Counted from the stretch's first letter, positions 42,414 through 51,123 are shown. The stretch: DNA of 64,000 nt from Mycetocola zhadangensis (GCF_003668565.1 NZ_RCWJ01000005.1:124001-188000), one strand, 5' to 3'. Notes: generated by a model not told the origin, from the sequence alone. Made by a program: numbers and translations.

Positions 42414-43150
42414 CAGGCGAGTTCCAGCGCGATCTCGATCATCCCGGTGAAGGCTTTCTGTCGTTCTTCCGGTGTGGTTTTCGCGTTTGTGACTATGTGA
42501 TCGCTGACCGTGAAGAGGGCGAGCGCGTCGACGCCCGCCGCCGCCGCGTTGGCGAACAGCCCTGCCGACTCCATTTCAACGGCGAGGATTCCCATCCGCG
42601 CCCACTTCCCCATGGCGTCCGGATCCGCACCATAAAAGACGTCAGAGGAAAGCACGTTGCCGACATGGGTGCGTTGACCGCGCTCGTCCGCGACCCGCTT
42701 GGCCTGCTCGAGCAACCGGTACGACGACAGCGGTGCCCAGTTCCCGGGCAGGTTGAACTGCTGCAGGTAGTTAGAGTCGGTGGACGCGCCCTGGGCGATG
42801 ACCACATCGTAAAGTTCCATGTTTTCCTGCATGGCACCGCAGGTCCCAACACGGATCAGGTTCTTGACTCCGAAGTGGTGGATCAGCTCGTAGCTATAGA
42901 GCGAGATAGATGGGATGCCCATTCCGGTTCCCATGACGGACACGGGGCGTCCGCGATAGGTGCCCGTAAAACCGAGCATGTTTCGGACCTCGTTGAAGCA
43001 GCGAACATCGTCGAGGTAGGTCTCGGCGATGAACTTGGCGCGCAGCGGGTCACCGGGAAGAAGGATCGTCTCCGCAATCTCTACCCCTTTGGGGTCGATG
43101 TGCGGGGTCGGCGTGGACGTTGATCCGACTTCGGTCGGGGTGGAACTCAT
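42413..43150 (-). CDS. deoD: Purine-nucleoside phosphorylase, hexameric type
   Basis: A 245-residue enzyme that phosphorolyses purine nucleosides. Visible are ILLPGDPLRAKFIAETYL near residue 27, VMGTGMGIPSISLYSYEL, RVGTCGAMQ, the AVEMESAGLFANAA ribose-site Glu and TVSDHIVT with the catalytic Asp. GGGAGT lies before the ATG at 43150. A frame that continues to 43372 crosses the divergent promoter and is not used. The divergent GntR regulator probably controls this operon. Confidence 0.94.
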   Translation of the reverse strand: MSSTPTEVGSTSTPTPHIDPKGVEIAETILLPGDPLRAKFIAETYLDDVRCFNEVRNMLGFTGTYRGRPVSVMGTGMGIPSISLYSYELIHHFGVKNLIRVGTCGAMQENMELYDVVIAQGASTDSNYLQQFNLPGNWAPLSSYRLLEQAKRVADERGQRTHVGNVLSSDVFYGADPDAMGKWARMGILAVEMESAGLFANAAAAGVDALALFTVSDHIVTNAKTTPEERQKAFTGMIEIALELA

Positions 43151-43178
43151 GTGGACTCCCTTGTCTGGTCGGTAGTAT

Positions 43179-43191
43179 GAGGTTATACCTC
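43179..43191. promoter_or_regulatory. Palindromic operator candidate between deoD and the GntR gene
   Basis: GAGGT-TAT-ACCTC is a perfect 5+5 inverted repeat in the 89-base divergent gap. GntR-type repressors commonly bind such short palindromes. It overlaps likely -10 sequence of deoD on the minus strand (TATAAC). Confidence 0.45.
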
Positions 43192-43239
43192 TCGAATCAG
43201 ATGTCAAATGTGCTAGCGTCGGGGCGACAAGGAGGTCCT

Positions 43240-44031
43240 GTGACGACCCTTTTGGAACCCCAAGTGTTCTTACAGAAGCAACTCCCTCTGGCTGCCGGCC
43301 AGCCGATCCGGGTCGCGGTCTACGCGCGGATCGCCGAGGGGATCCGCTCTGGCGTGTTCCCGCTTGGCGCAATGTTGCCCAGAGAGACAGAGTTGTCCAC
43401 CATGCTTGGCGTCAGTCGCACGCCCGTCCGCGAGGCGCTCATGCTCCTCGAGGAAGACGGCCTGCTCGTCACCCGTCGCGGCGTCGGCCGATTTGTCACG
43501 AACTCCATCCCGCGCGGCGGCCTCGAGCAGTTGCGCCCATTTGAAGTCACCCTGGCGGCCCCGAACGTGACGATGACGGTGGAGCCGGTGCGCTTCGCAC
43601 TGGAAGGGATTACCGACTTCCTGTCCAGCAGGCTCGCGCTTGACCCGGCCGCCAACGCCTGGATTCGGGAGAGTGTTTTGCTTCACGACGGCCTTCCCGT
43701 TGCCACCGTGCAGGAGCATCTGCCGGCTGGACGCTACCTCAGTGATGTGAGCGAAAGCATCGCGTTTGACCTGGAAGCAATGGCCACCGAGCCACGGACC
43801 CTCCTGGCGTCCATGCAGGCCAAGGGCCACATTTTCACGAATGGCGTGTGCCAGATCGTCGCGGCGGACGCCGGTCCGACTCGCGCACAGTTGCTGGACA
43901 TGGAGCCAACAGGACCGGTCCTCGTCCTGACCCAGACAGCGGAGTACGGCGGAGTGCCGCTTTACGCAGCGAAGTGCATCGTCGCGCCTGGCCTGGGCCC
44001 GTTGTCGGTCATGCAACACAACCCGAATTAG
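43240..44031 (+). CDS. GntR family regulator (HutC/UTRA-type)
   Basis: A 263-residue regulator. The wHTH is RVAVYARIAEGIRSGVFPLGAMLPRETELSTMLGVSRTPVREALMLLEEDGLLVTRRGVGRFV; a UTRA-like effector domain follows (residues ~100-260). AAGGAGG lies five bases before the GTG at 43240, which decides this start over an upstream in-frame one. The position opposite the deoD-permease operon suggests that it represses nucleoside use. Confidence 0.9.
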   Translation: MTTLLEPQVFLQKQLPLAAGQPIRVAVYARIAEGIRSGVFPLGAMLPRETELSTMLGVSRTPVREALMLLEEDGLLVTRRGVGRFVTNSIPRGGLEQLRPFEVTLAAPNVTMTVEPVRFALEGITDFLSSRLALDPAANAWIRESVLLHDGLPVATVQEHLPAGRYLSDVSESIAFDLEAMATEPRTLLASMQAKGHIFTNGVCQIVAADAGPTRAQLLDMEPTGPVLVLTQTAEYGGVPLYAAKCIVAPGLGPLSVMQHNPN

Positions 44032-44108
44032 TCGAGCCGCACCTGCGAACACCACGAAGGGTGGCGTCTGGTAAGCCGTATTGTCGGAATGTGGGGCGGC
44101 AGGCGGGC

Positions 44109-44651
44109 CTATCGCAGGCGGAATCGCCCGCTGGAGACCGCGTCCAGGACGGCCAGGAGCGTGTCGTCCGGACGGTGTCGACTCGTATCGATCACGTGCT
44201 GCTCCAGATCGCCGAGATCACTGAACTGGTCCCACAGTGACAGGATCGGAGTCTCGTCGACGAGCGCATCGGTGGCGGTGCGTTGTTGGGCACGCTCGAG
44301 CGCAATGCCGCGGGTCGGTCGAAGCACAATGTAGTCGCAGCGTGGATGCCCATGGTTCGCGCGCGCCCGGTCGAAATGAGGGAGCATCCACGGTCCGACG
44401 ATTCCGTCCACAATGACGGCGAACCCACCCTCCGCATACGTGCATGCGGCACCGGCGATGACATCGAGGACAGTGTGATTCTGCGTGTCTGACTCGGGCA
44501 GAAATGGGGGCAGGCCGCCCGAAACTATGTAGTGCCAAAAGTCATCGGTGTGAAGGTGAACCGCCCGGTCGAAGGTCGCCGCGAGCTTGCGCGCGATTGT
44601 CGACTTGCCTGCACCTGGTGGGCCGGTCAGAACGATGAGCTGGCCATCCAT
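44109..44651 (-). CDS. P-loop kinase-like ATPase
   Basis: A 180-residue small kinase-type protein. The Walker A motif GPPGAGKSTIARKLA is at residues 10-24, HLHTDDFWHYI is a candidate substrate/lid region, VIVDGIVGPWML resembles a Walker B-type strand, and LRPTRGIALERAQQR carries lid arginines. The overall form resembles chloramphenicol phosphotransferase-like or adenylate-kinase-like small AAA proteins. No substrate can be assigned. It stands alone, convergent with the GntR gene. Confidence 0.78.
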   Translation of the reverse strand: MDGQLIVLTGPPGAGKSTIARKLAATFDRAVHLHTDDFWHYIVSGGLPPFLPESDTQNHTVLDVIAGAACTYAEGGFAVIVDGIVGPWMLPHFDRARANHGHPRCDYIVLRPTRGIALERAQQRTATDALVDETPILSLWDQFSDLGDLEQHVIDTSRHRPDDTLLAVLDAVSSGRFRLR

Positions 44652-44740
44652 GCGAGAAAACTAGCAGGACGGCCAAAAGAGGAGCAAGGGATCCAGCGGT
44701 GGCCGCGATTGCGTGCATGGCCGCGATACGGCGACCTACG

Positions 44741-45127
44741 CTACGCGTTCAACGTATCGTCCTTCGCTGTCTGGTCACTGCCCCACAGACCGTTCAGGGT
44801 CGCGATGGAATCCTCGAGGCTGATGCCGTGTCGAAGAGCGGCGTCGTGAAGGGAGCGAGCAGCAATGAGGAAGTCCGGTGGGAGGCTCTGCGGCGATGCA
44901 ATCACGGTCGTGCCACCACGTGCACGCGTTTGGACGAACGACTCCGCTTCCAATTGCTTATAAGCGCGGGCGGCCGTTCCAGGTGCAACGCCAAGGTCTC
45001 GTGCGAGCTGCCGCACTGTGGGCAGCCGCTCGCCGGGCGCGAGACGGCCGGTTAGGATCATGCCGCGTAGCTGTTGGTAGATCTGCTCCGAGGGCGGCGC
45101 TGCGCCGCTGAGGTCAATTGCGACCAT
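44741..45127 (-). CDS. YtrA-type GntR regulator
   Basis: A 128-residue repressor: winged helix SEQIYQQLRGMILTGRLAPGERLPTVRQLARDLGVAPGTAARAYKQLEAESFVQTRARGGTTV, then a short C-terminal dimerisation helix region, which is the YtrA subfamily layout. The ATG at 45127 shares its A with the stop codon of the upstream membrane-protein gene, so both are expressed together. The operator is probably the 20-bp palindrome at 46083-46102. Confidence 0.9.
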   Translation of the reverse strand: MVAIDLSGAAPPSEQIYQQLRGMILTGRLAPGERLPTVRQLARDLGVAPGTAARAYKQLEAESFVQTRARGGTTVIASPQSLPPDFLIAARSLHDAALRHGISLEDSIATLNGLWGSDQTAKDDTLNA

Positions 45128-46059
45128 CAGCGATCTGCTGTTCCCGCAGCGACTGGCACCTGGCCAGGTATCGAGCTGATCAATGCCCCCTTCCGCTGGA
45201 AGAGCGGCAGCAACGCCAGGCAGAGCCCGAAACCCTGAAGGATCAGGCCAGCGGCGAGGAACGGCGTTCGGAGTGCGGCGAACGACGTCCCCAGCTCCAC
45301 CCGAACTCCGTCGGCCGCGGGAAATGAGGCGACCATACCCGCGGAGCCAGCGACGAAGAGCAACACGGCTCCGAGAACGAACGCGGTGGCGCCAGCAGCA
45401 ACCGCAACTATCGTGCGTATTTCGGCACACCGGCTGGCGATGTCGAGAGCCCGCTGTTTTGGATCGGCTGAAACCGCAGGGCGCACGGTCTGGCTTATCG
45501 CGAGATGGCCGATCACGAGGAGAAGAACCGAAGCTACCAAGACCGGCACCCCGAAGGCCCAACCGAAGAAACTTGTTCCAGCCTGATGGCTTCCAACATC
45601 GAGCACCAGCATGGTGTGGCGGCCCAGTTCGTCTGTGCTCGAGGTCAGGCCGCAGACGACAGCTGTCGCGAGAAGCAGCGCAGTCAATGTGTACCAACCG
45701 GCGAACCACCAACGGGAACCGAATGACCACAGCGTGCGAGGTGCGACGTCAACCTCGCGCACACCCAAAGCCTTCGGTGCTTGCACGCTCAGGATCGCGA
45801 GTGCGACCACCGCGAGGGACCCTGCCACCAGCGGAATAGCGTATATCCACGTTGCGCCCGGGTGTTCTCTCGGAAGCCACCGCGATAGCCAGAAGAGCGT
45901 GATGCCGGCGACAGCGATGAGGGAGCTCACCCGGGCGGCGAACGGTCCAGTCCGGGCTGCTTCCGTGGATTTACGCATCAGGTGCAATGCCGGCCCGAGG
46001 AAAACCAGGCTGATGATGAGCACGGAAATTTCTTGCACCCACGCGATATTGAACGGCAC
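45127..46059 (-). CDS. Multi-spanning membrane protein linked to a YtrA regulator
   Basis: A 310-residue protein with about seven hydrophobic segments, including LIISLVFLGPALHLM, SLIAVAGITLFWLS, IPLVAGSLAVVALAIL, GWYTLTALLLATAVVCGLT and VLVASVLLLVIGHLAI. It resembles DUF1648-type or permease-like proteins often paired with YtrA regulators, but no family was identified with certainty. GGGAGTAATA precedes the GTG at 46059. It is the first gene of the pair, and the palindrome lies 23 bases upstream. Confidence 0.75.
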   Translation of the reverse strand: MPFNIAWVQEISVLIISLVFLGPALHLMRKSTEAARTGPFAARVSSLIAVAGITLFWLSRWLPREHPGATWIYAIPLVAGSLAVVALAILSVQAPKALGVREVDVAPRTLWSFGSRWWFAGWYTLTALLLATAVVCGLTSSTDELGRHTMLVLDVGSHQAGTSFFGWAFGVPVLVASVLLLVIGHLAISQTVRPAVSADPKQRALDIASRCAEIRTIVAVAAGATAFVLGAVLLFVAGSAGMVASFPAADGVRVELGTSFAALRTPFLAAGLILQGFGLCLALLPLFQRKGALISSIPGQVPVAAGTADR

Positions 46060-46082
46060 TATTACTCCCTGAGGACGGGTAA

Positions 46083-46102
46083 TGTATCAACCGAACGATA
46101 CA
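46083..46102 (-). promoter_or_regulatory. 20-bp palindromic YtrA operator
   Basis: TGTATC-8-GATACA: perfect 6-bp arms separated by eight bases (AACCGAAC on the plus strand). It sits directly before the membrane-protein/GntR operon and matches the size and arm spacing expected for a YtrA dimer. No other gene starts in between. Confidence 0.6.
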
Positions 46103-46147
46103 CAGTTTCGCATCGCAACGGAAGTGGTGCCGCAAAAGCGAGTCGCC

Positions 46148-46651
46148 TCAGGCGTCGAATCGCGCACCTTCGGCCCGTGGTCCGCGAAGTGCGAACAGGA
46201 GCAAAATCCACGAACCCAGCGGGTTAAAAACGAGCAGCGCCCACCAGCCCGCCAAGTTCGAGTCGTGCAACCGCCGCACAGCGACGGCAAACCCGGGGAT
46301 GACCGTAAGAACCAGCCAGCACCCGGCAAAGGCAAGCGACAGCGCCGCCACGGGTGACGTGGGCGCGTCGGTCGGATGCCAGTTGAACAACTCGAGATTC
46401 GCGAAGAACCAGGATCCAAACGGTCCGATCCGCAAGGTGGGCTCCGGCGTGCCGCCCGAAATGATTACGGGAACGAGCAGCTGAGTTGTGGACAGAACGA
46501 TGATGTTGGCAAGCATCCACCACCAGTACTCGCTGCGACTTGCCCTACCCCGGAGGCGAAACGCTCCGCTCACGAACGCCGCCATCGCCTGAAGAACTGT
46601 GGCCCGTCGGATTGGAGCAACGCCAGTGTCGATTGCGGGAATGGAGGTCAC
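46148..46651 (-). CDS. DUF805 family membrane protein
   Basis: A 167-residue protein with four predicted helices. The DUF805 pattern is clear: FRLRGRASRSEYWWWMLANIIV at the start and AVRRLHDSNLAGWWALLVFNPLGSWILLLFAL near the end. Function is unknown. ATG at 46651. It stands apart from its neighbours. Confidence 0.9.
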   Translation of the reverse strand: MTSIPAIDTGVAPIRRATVLQAMAAFVSGAFRLRGRASRSEYWWWMLANIIVLSTTQLLVPVIISGGTPEPTLRIGPFGSWFFANLELFNWHPTDAPTSPVAALSLAFAGCWLVLTVIPGFAVAVRRLHDSNLAGWWALLVFNPLGSWILLLFALRGPRAEGARFDA

Positions 46652-47009
46652 GACGCGATCCTAACGGCAGGCGCCGCCGCAGAGGGCCGATCCTGGAGAA
46701 GCCTCGCGTCGTCAATTCGAGGATGACTTTGGATGCCATCCTCGCTGCGCGCGAGCGTTTATTTGGGCTATCAAACGTGCCGAGAACAGCTTCCAGAAAA
46801 ATAACGTTTAGATAACTAGACGCCGTTACCTTTCCGTTATATATTCGAAGAGCGGAAGTTGTTTTGCTGTGGCAGCTACCGCGGAATGTGATTGCAGGAC
46901 ACTCTTGGTGCAAGGGGAAGGCCGGTCGTAAGCCTCTACGACCGGCCTTCAATCCGTTAACCGGCGGTTCGCTCGACACCCCCTAGGCTTGACCTGCAAG
47001 GAGGCTCGA
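46652..47009. other. Intergenic region with AT-rich patch and strong hairpin
   Basis: This 358-base gap between divergent genes has an unusually AT-rich stretch (46745-46860, with TTATATATTCG) and a perfect 14-bp stem-loop at 46917-46950. I find no credible protein gene. A small RNA that ends at the hairpin is possible. Confidence 0.45.
46917..46950. terminator. Perfect 14-bp stem-loop
   Basis: GAAGGCCGGTCGTA (46917-46930), 6-base loop, TACGACCGGCCTTC (46937-46950). It is the longest perfect stem seen in the window, lies 60 bases before the MarR gene and is not downstream of any annotated gene. It lacks a T-run on either strand. It could end a small RNA, or serve as an operator. Confidence 0.5.
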
Positions 47010-47450
47010 ATGACAGACCGGGAACTCGCCGTATCGGCGTGGGAATCGTTGTTCCGAGCGCAGGTCGGTGTGCTGCGTATACTCGGCGCTGAGTTTCCCA
47101 CCAAAGAGATGTCGCTCAACGAGTACGACGTGCTCTTCAACCTGTCGCTGCAGCCCGACCGCCGCGCCCGGCTCCGCGACATCAACCAGCTTGTTCTGCT
47201 GAGCCAGCCCAGCGTGAGTCGCCTCATCGACCGGCTTGTGGCGCGCGGCCTGGTCTCGAAACACCCGGACCCCGCGGATAAGCGCGGCACGATCGTTGCA
47301 ATAACGGATGCCGGCTTCGCCAGTTACCGGGACGCCGCACGACACCACATGGCTACCATCACTGAACTTATGGGCTCAGCACTCTCAGACGACGAGCTCA
47401 CGCAGCTCAAGCGCCTGACGTCGAAGCTGCGCTCCCCCGACGGCGAATAG
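47010..47450 (+). CDS. MarR family transcriptional regulator
   Basis: A 146-residue wHTH protein: LNEYDVLFNLSLQPDRRARLRDINQLVLLSQPSVSRLIDRLVARGLVSKHPDPADKRGTIVAITDAG covers the DNA-binding lobe with the typical DxRG wing. AAGGAGG lies five bases before the ATG at 47010. No neighbour is an obvious target, so it may regulate only itself or a distant gene. Confidence 0.92.
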   Translation: MTDRELAVSAWESLFRAQVGVLRILGAEFPTKEMSLNEYDVLFNLSLQPDRRARLRDINQLVLLSQPSVSRLIDRLVARGLVSKHPDPADKRGTIVAITDAGFASYRDAARHHMATITELMGSALSDDELTQLKRLTSKLRSPDGE

Positions 47451-47607
47451 CGCGCGCGGTCGCTGCGTCGAAGGACATCGCGCCCGGCGAAGGATGCGCG
47501 CGCAGCTTCCGTCCTTTTCCCGGTGCGATCTCCGTACGCTCGGCGCCGGAAACGGCAATGTCCGATTTCCGCTAGCTCCGTGGCATCCGCTGTGAAAAGC
47601 TCAAGTC

Positions 47608-49110
47608 ATGGACTTCACTGAGCGCTACACCGCCATCCAGGCGAAGGACTCCCGATTCGACGGGCAGTTCATCACGGCGGTGCGCACGACGGGCATCTAC
47701 TGCCGCCCGTCGTGCCCGGCCCGGACGCCGAAGCCACAGAACGTCACCTTCTTTCCCACGAGCGCCGCGGCCCATGAGGCCGGATACCGGGCATGCAAAC
47801 GCTGCCTGCCCGAAGCCGTACCGGGAACTCCGGCGTGGAACCTGCGCAACGACCTCGCCGGCCGGGCCATGCGGCTCATCGGCGACGGCGTGATCGAGCG
47901 CGAAGGGGTACCGGGACTCGCCGGTCGGCTGGGGTACTCGAGCCGTCACCTCACCCGGGTGCTCACCGAGGAGCTCGGTGCAGGCCCGCTCGCGCTATCC
48001 CGGGCCCTGCGTGCACAAACCGCCCGCACACTGCTGACCTCAACCGACCTGGCGGTGTCCGACGTCGCGTTCGCCGCCGGGTTCGCCAGTATCCGACAGT
48101 TCAACGACACGATCACCGAGGTGTTCCAGCTCACTCCGCTGCAGATCCGCAGTCGGCAGAAACATGCCTCCCCTCCTGTGCCTGGCACCCTCGATCTTTC
48201 CCTGCCGTTCCGTGCACCACTCGACGCGGCCGGCCTGTTCGGCTGGTTCGTTCCTCGGGCCGTCGCTGGCGTTGAGCTCGCAACGGCGATCAGTTATCGG
48301 CGCACCGTGTCGCTTCCAGGCGGCCCTGGCAGCTTCGAAGTGCGACCCGAGGGAACCGCACTGCGACTGCGGGCCACGCTGAGTTCGCTCGGCGACCTGC
48401 CCGTGCTCGTGGCGCGGGTGCGGCGCCTGTTCGACCTCGACGCTGACCCCGTCGCCATCGATGCGGCACTCGGATCGGACGCAAACCTGAGAGCAAACGT
48501 CGAGGCGACGCGTGGCATCCGTCTCCCAGGTGCGATAGATCCCGAGGAGATGCTGTTTCGGGCGATCATCGGGCAGCAGATCTCGGTCGCCGCCGCGCGG
48601 ACGCAGTTGAATCGGCTCACAGCCGCGGCGGGAACACCCGTCGACGGCCCGGACGGGCTCAGCCACCTCTTTCCCACCGCCGCGCAGATTGTTACCCACG
48701 GCCGCGACGCCATGGTCGGGCCGCGCGCGAAAATCGACACCCTTCTCACCGTTGCCGAAGCGCTCGCGACCGGCGAGTTCTCGATCGGCTTCGGCGACGA
48801 CGCCGTCGAGCAGCACAGGGCGCTCACCGCGTTTCGCGGCATCGGCGACTGGACCGCCGGCTATCTCAGCATGCGCGTGCTCGGCAACCCCGACGTGTTT
48901 CTCCCGGGCGACGTCGCGGTGCGCACCGGCGCGCGAGAGCTCGGGCTGCCAGCCGAAGTGCGAGCGCTCACCCGCGAGGCCGAACGCTTCGCCCCGTGGC
49001 GGTCGTACCTCTGCATGCACCTCTGGCGCAGCGCAGCAACAGCCACACCCGTCCGGCGCCGGTCAGCACCGGCCAGTTCCGCCACCCCGACTTCCGAGGA
49101 GATCGTATGA
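47608..49110 (+). CDS. Ada/AraC-DNA-3-methyladenine glycosylase II (AdaA-AlkA fusion)
   Basis: A 500-residue fusion. Residues 1-75 form the Ada methyl-phosphotriester domain with the zinc/acceptor cysteines in YCRPSCPAR and CKRCLPE. Residues ~80-185 are an AraC-type HTH (VPGLAGRLGYSSRHLTRVLTEELG, DVAFAAGFASIRQFN). Residues ~190-490 are an AlkA glycosylase with HhH motif FRGIGDWTAGYLSMR and catalytic Asp in FLPGDVAVR. It repairs alkylated bases and activates the adaptive response. ATGA overlap with ogt. Confidence 0.94.
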   Translation: MDFTERYTAIQAKDSRFDGQFITAVRTTGIYCRPSCPARTPKPQNVTFFPTSAAAHEAGYRACKRCLPEAVPGTPAWNLRNDLAGRAMRLIGDGVIEREGVPGLAGRLGYSSRHLTRVLTEELGAGPLALSRALRAQTARTLLTSTDLAVSDVAFAAGFASIRQFNDTITEVFQLTPLQIRSRQKHASPPVPGTLDLSLPFRAPLDAAGLFGWFVPRAVAGVELATAISYRRTVSLPGGPGSFEVRPEGTALRLRATLSSLGDLPVLVARVRRLFDLDADPVAIDAALGSDANLRANVEATRGIRLPGAIDPEEMLFRAIIGQQISVAAARTQLNRLTAAAGTPVDGPDGLSHLFPTAAQIVTHGRDAMVGPRAKIDTLLTVAEALATGEFSIGFGDDAVEQHRALTAFRGIGDWTAGYLSMRVLGNPDVFLPGDVAVRTGARELGLPAEVRALTREAERFAPWRSYLCMHLWRSAATATPVRRRSAPASSATPTSEEIV

Positions 49111-49658
49111 CCAGCAGCACCCTGCTCCAGACACTTGCGGCGACTGGAGCCAGCACCGCCGCGGTGAGCCAGACGGTCGACACCCCCGATGGCCCGTTCA
49201 GCATCATCGCCCGAGAGGATGGCGCCGTTCTCGCCTCCGGCTGGACCGACGACCTCGACGTTCTGGCCACTCGCATCTCGACAGCACTTCGGCCTGCGAC
49301 AGTTTCGGCTGGCTCCATTTCAGCAACGGATGCCGTCACCGCCTACTACGACGGCGACCTTGCCGCGGTGGAGAACGTGGCCGTCGTGCAGAGTGGTAGG
49401 GACTTCCGCCTGCGAGGCTGGAGCGCGCTTCGAAAAATTGCGCCGGGGCATCCGCTCACCTATCGACAGTTCGCCGAAGCCATCGGCAACCCGGCAGCCG
49501 TGCGCGCCGCGGCAAGCGTCTGCGCTACGAATGCCCCGGCATTGTTCGTGCCGTGCCATCGTGTGCTGCGCACCGACGGGACGATGGGCGGGTTCGCGTG
49601 GGGCACCGACGTGAAGCGTTCGCTGTTGAGCCGTGAGGCGCGGCTGGCGCTCGTCTGA
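49107..49658 (+). CDS. ogt: Methylated-DNA-protein cysteine methyltransferase
   Basis: A 183-residue suicide repair protein for O6-methylguanine. The active cysteine motif is FVPCHRVLRTDG near residue 150, with GHPLTYRQFAEAIGNPAAVRAAA before it (the DNA-binding helix). The ATG at 49107 overlaps the upstream stop codon, giving a two-gene alkylation-damage operon with the Ada-AlkA fusion. An upstream in-frame start at 48996 lies inside that gene and is not used. Confidence 0.95.
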   Translation: MTSSTLLQTLAATGASTAAVSQTVDTPDGPFSIIAREDGAVLASGWTDDLDVLATRISTALRPATVSAGSISATDAVTAYYDGDLAAVENVAVVQSGRDFRLRGWSALRKIAPGHPLTYRQFAEAIGNPAAVRAAASVCATNAPALFVPCHRVLRTDGTMGGFAWGTDVKRSLLSREARLALV

Positions 49659-49676
49659 ACACGAACGCCAGCCGCA

Positions 49677-50789
49677 CTACTTCTCGATCGGTTCGCGTTC
49701 CTGGCGCAGCTTCTTCGCTGCGAGCACGGCCTTCGCCTCGTTCTCGATGGCCGCGTCGATGCGGGCGGTACCGCGCAACGGCAGCTGAACGGCGTATTCG
49801 GCCTTGATGCCGGCCTGCAGCTCACGCACCCGCTCGACCTCGGAATCAACCTCGGCACCGTACATCAGCGCCATGTTGCTGAGGTACAGCCACAGCAGGA
49901 ACACGATGATCCCACCGAGTGTTCCGTAGGTCTTGTTGTAGCTGCCAAAGTTCGAGACGTAAAAGAAGAAACCGAACGTTGCAAGGCCCCAGACGATCAG
50001 GGCAGTCAGCGCACCGATGCTCAGCCAGCGGAACCTGTGCTGCTTCACGTTTGGCGTTGCGTAGTAGAGCAGGGCCAGGATCAGCACGGCGAGCATCGCG
50101 ACCACCGGCCACTTGGCGATGTTCCAGACCAGAACCGCCGTCTCGCCGAGGCCGATGAAGTCGCCAATCACTTCGGCGATGTCTCCGCTGATCACGATCA
50201 TGAGCGCCATGGCGGTGAGCGTTGTCAGCGCGATGATGGTCACGATCAAGATGACCGGCTGGAACTTCAGGTACGGCCGCCCTTCCTGCACCCCGTAGAT
50301 CCGGTTCATGCCTCGCGAGAACGCGCCGACGTACCCGGATGCCGACCAGATGGCACCGACGAGACCGATCACAAAACCGATGCCGGCGGCCGGAGTCGCA
50401 GTGAGATCTTCAATCGGGCCCCGCAGGGTCTGGACGGTGTCACCCGGCGCAAGCGAGGCGAAAATATCGAGCAAACCTTCGGTCACGTTGTCGCTCTGGT
50501 TGATCAGCGACAGGAGCGACACGATAGCCAACATGGCCGGGAACAATGCGAGCACCGCGAAGTAAGTGAGCGACGCTGCGATGTCGGAAACCTGATCCTT
50601 ACCAAACTCCTGGAAGGCGCGGGAGTAGACGGCAAGCAATCCCTTGAAGGTCAGCTTGGCGCGACGCGGTGCCTCGTCGTCGCCTGGTGCATCCTCGGCG
50701 AGTTCAGTGTCCGAGGGAGCAGACGCGATTGCGGTGTCCTTATCCTCGCGTGCGGCCTGGCTGCGCTCATCCTCAGATGGAGTCGCCAT
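49677..50789 (-). CDS. YihY/BrkB family membrane protein
   Basis: A 370-residue protein with six or so membrane helices and an acidic N-terminal tail of ~45 residues. The family pattern includes IAASLTYFAVLALFPAMLAIVSLL near residue 75, GAIWSASGYVGAFSRGMNRIYGV, and the C-terminal LYLSNMALMYGAEVDSEVER. GAGGGG precedes the ATG at 50789. Function of the family is debated (once annotated as RNase BN; not supported). A small membrane-protein gene overlaps its start. Confidence 0.9.
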   Translation of the reverse strand: MATPSEDERSQAAREDKDTAIASAPSDTELAEDAPGDDEAPRRAKLTFKGLLAVYSRAFQEFGKDQVSDIAASLTYFAVLALFPAMLAIVSLLSLINQSDNVTEGLLDIFASLAPGDTVQTLRGPIEDLTATPAAGIGFVIGLVGAIWSASGYVGAFSRGMNRIYGVQEGRPYLKFQPVILIVTIIALTTLTAMALMIVISGDIAEVIGDFIGLGETAVLVWNIAKWPVVAMLAVLILALLYYATPNVKQHRFRWLSIGALTALIVWGLATFGFFFYVSNFGSYNKTYGTLGGIIVFLLWLYLSNMALMYGAEVDSEVERVRELQAGIKAEYAVQLPLRGTARIDAAIENEAKAVLAAKKLRQEREPIEK

Positions 50790-51018
50790 GGTCACCCCTC
50801 GTGATGGCCAGGGTTGCACCAACCACGATGCTCACGAGCGCGATGCCGACAACGACGAGCATGCCCGTCGACACCTTCTCGCGAATGGCCGAGAGAGTCG
50901 AAGCCAGATCCTCTCGGATCTCCTCGAGGTTAAGAATCTGCACCTGCTCGCCCATTTCAGGGCCACGGTCCTTGCGGTCCGTCGGAAGTGTCATCCGCAC
51001 ATCGTTATCGTCAACCAT
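50773..51018 (-). CDS. Small single-span membrane protein with coiled-coil start
   Basis: An 81-residue protein: a polar N-terminus, a helix that could be a coiled coil (ILNLEEIREDLASTLSAIREKVS), and one membrane helix (GMLVVVGIALVSIVVGATLAI) near the C-terminus. It resembles the DUF3618-like layout but the match is weak. The ATG at 51018 is used. It overlaps the start of the BrkB gene by 17 bases, so it is its operon partner. Confidence 0.62.
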   Translation of the reverse strand: MVDDNDVRMTLPTDRKDRGPEMGEQVQILNLEEIREDLASTLSAIREKVSTGMLVVVGIALVSIVVGATLAITRGDHGDSI

Positions 51019-51111
51019 GCCATCACGATATCGGCACCCATAAAGAACGAGGTAGGGGTTGCGAATGCCCCGCTCGAAAGGCAACCCCCAGAAATCATCG
51101 GTGCATCTACC

Positions 51112-51117
51112 TATTCT
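51112..51117 (+). promoter_or_regulatory. -10 box for leaderless glycosyltransferase mRNA
   Basis: TATTCT six bases before the GTG at 51124. No ribosome-binding sequence is present in the gap. Confidence 0.5.
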
Positions 51118-51123
51118 TGGAGC

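Noticed and set aside
46545-46979. 144-codon minus-strand frame over the AT-rich gap
   Set aside because: It overlaps the DUF805 gene start in another frame, has no ribosome site and no recognisable domain.
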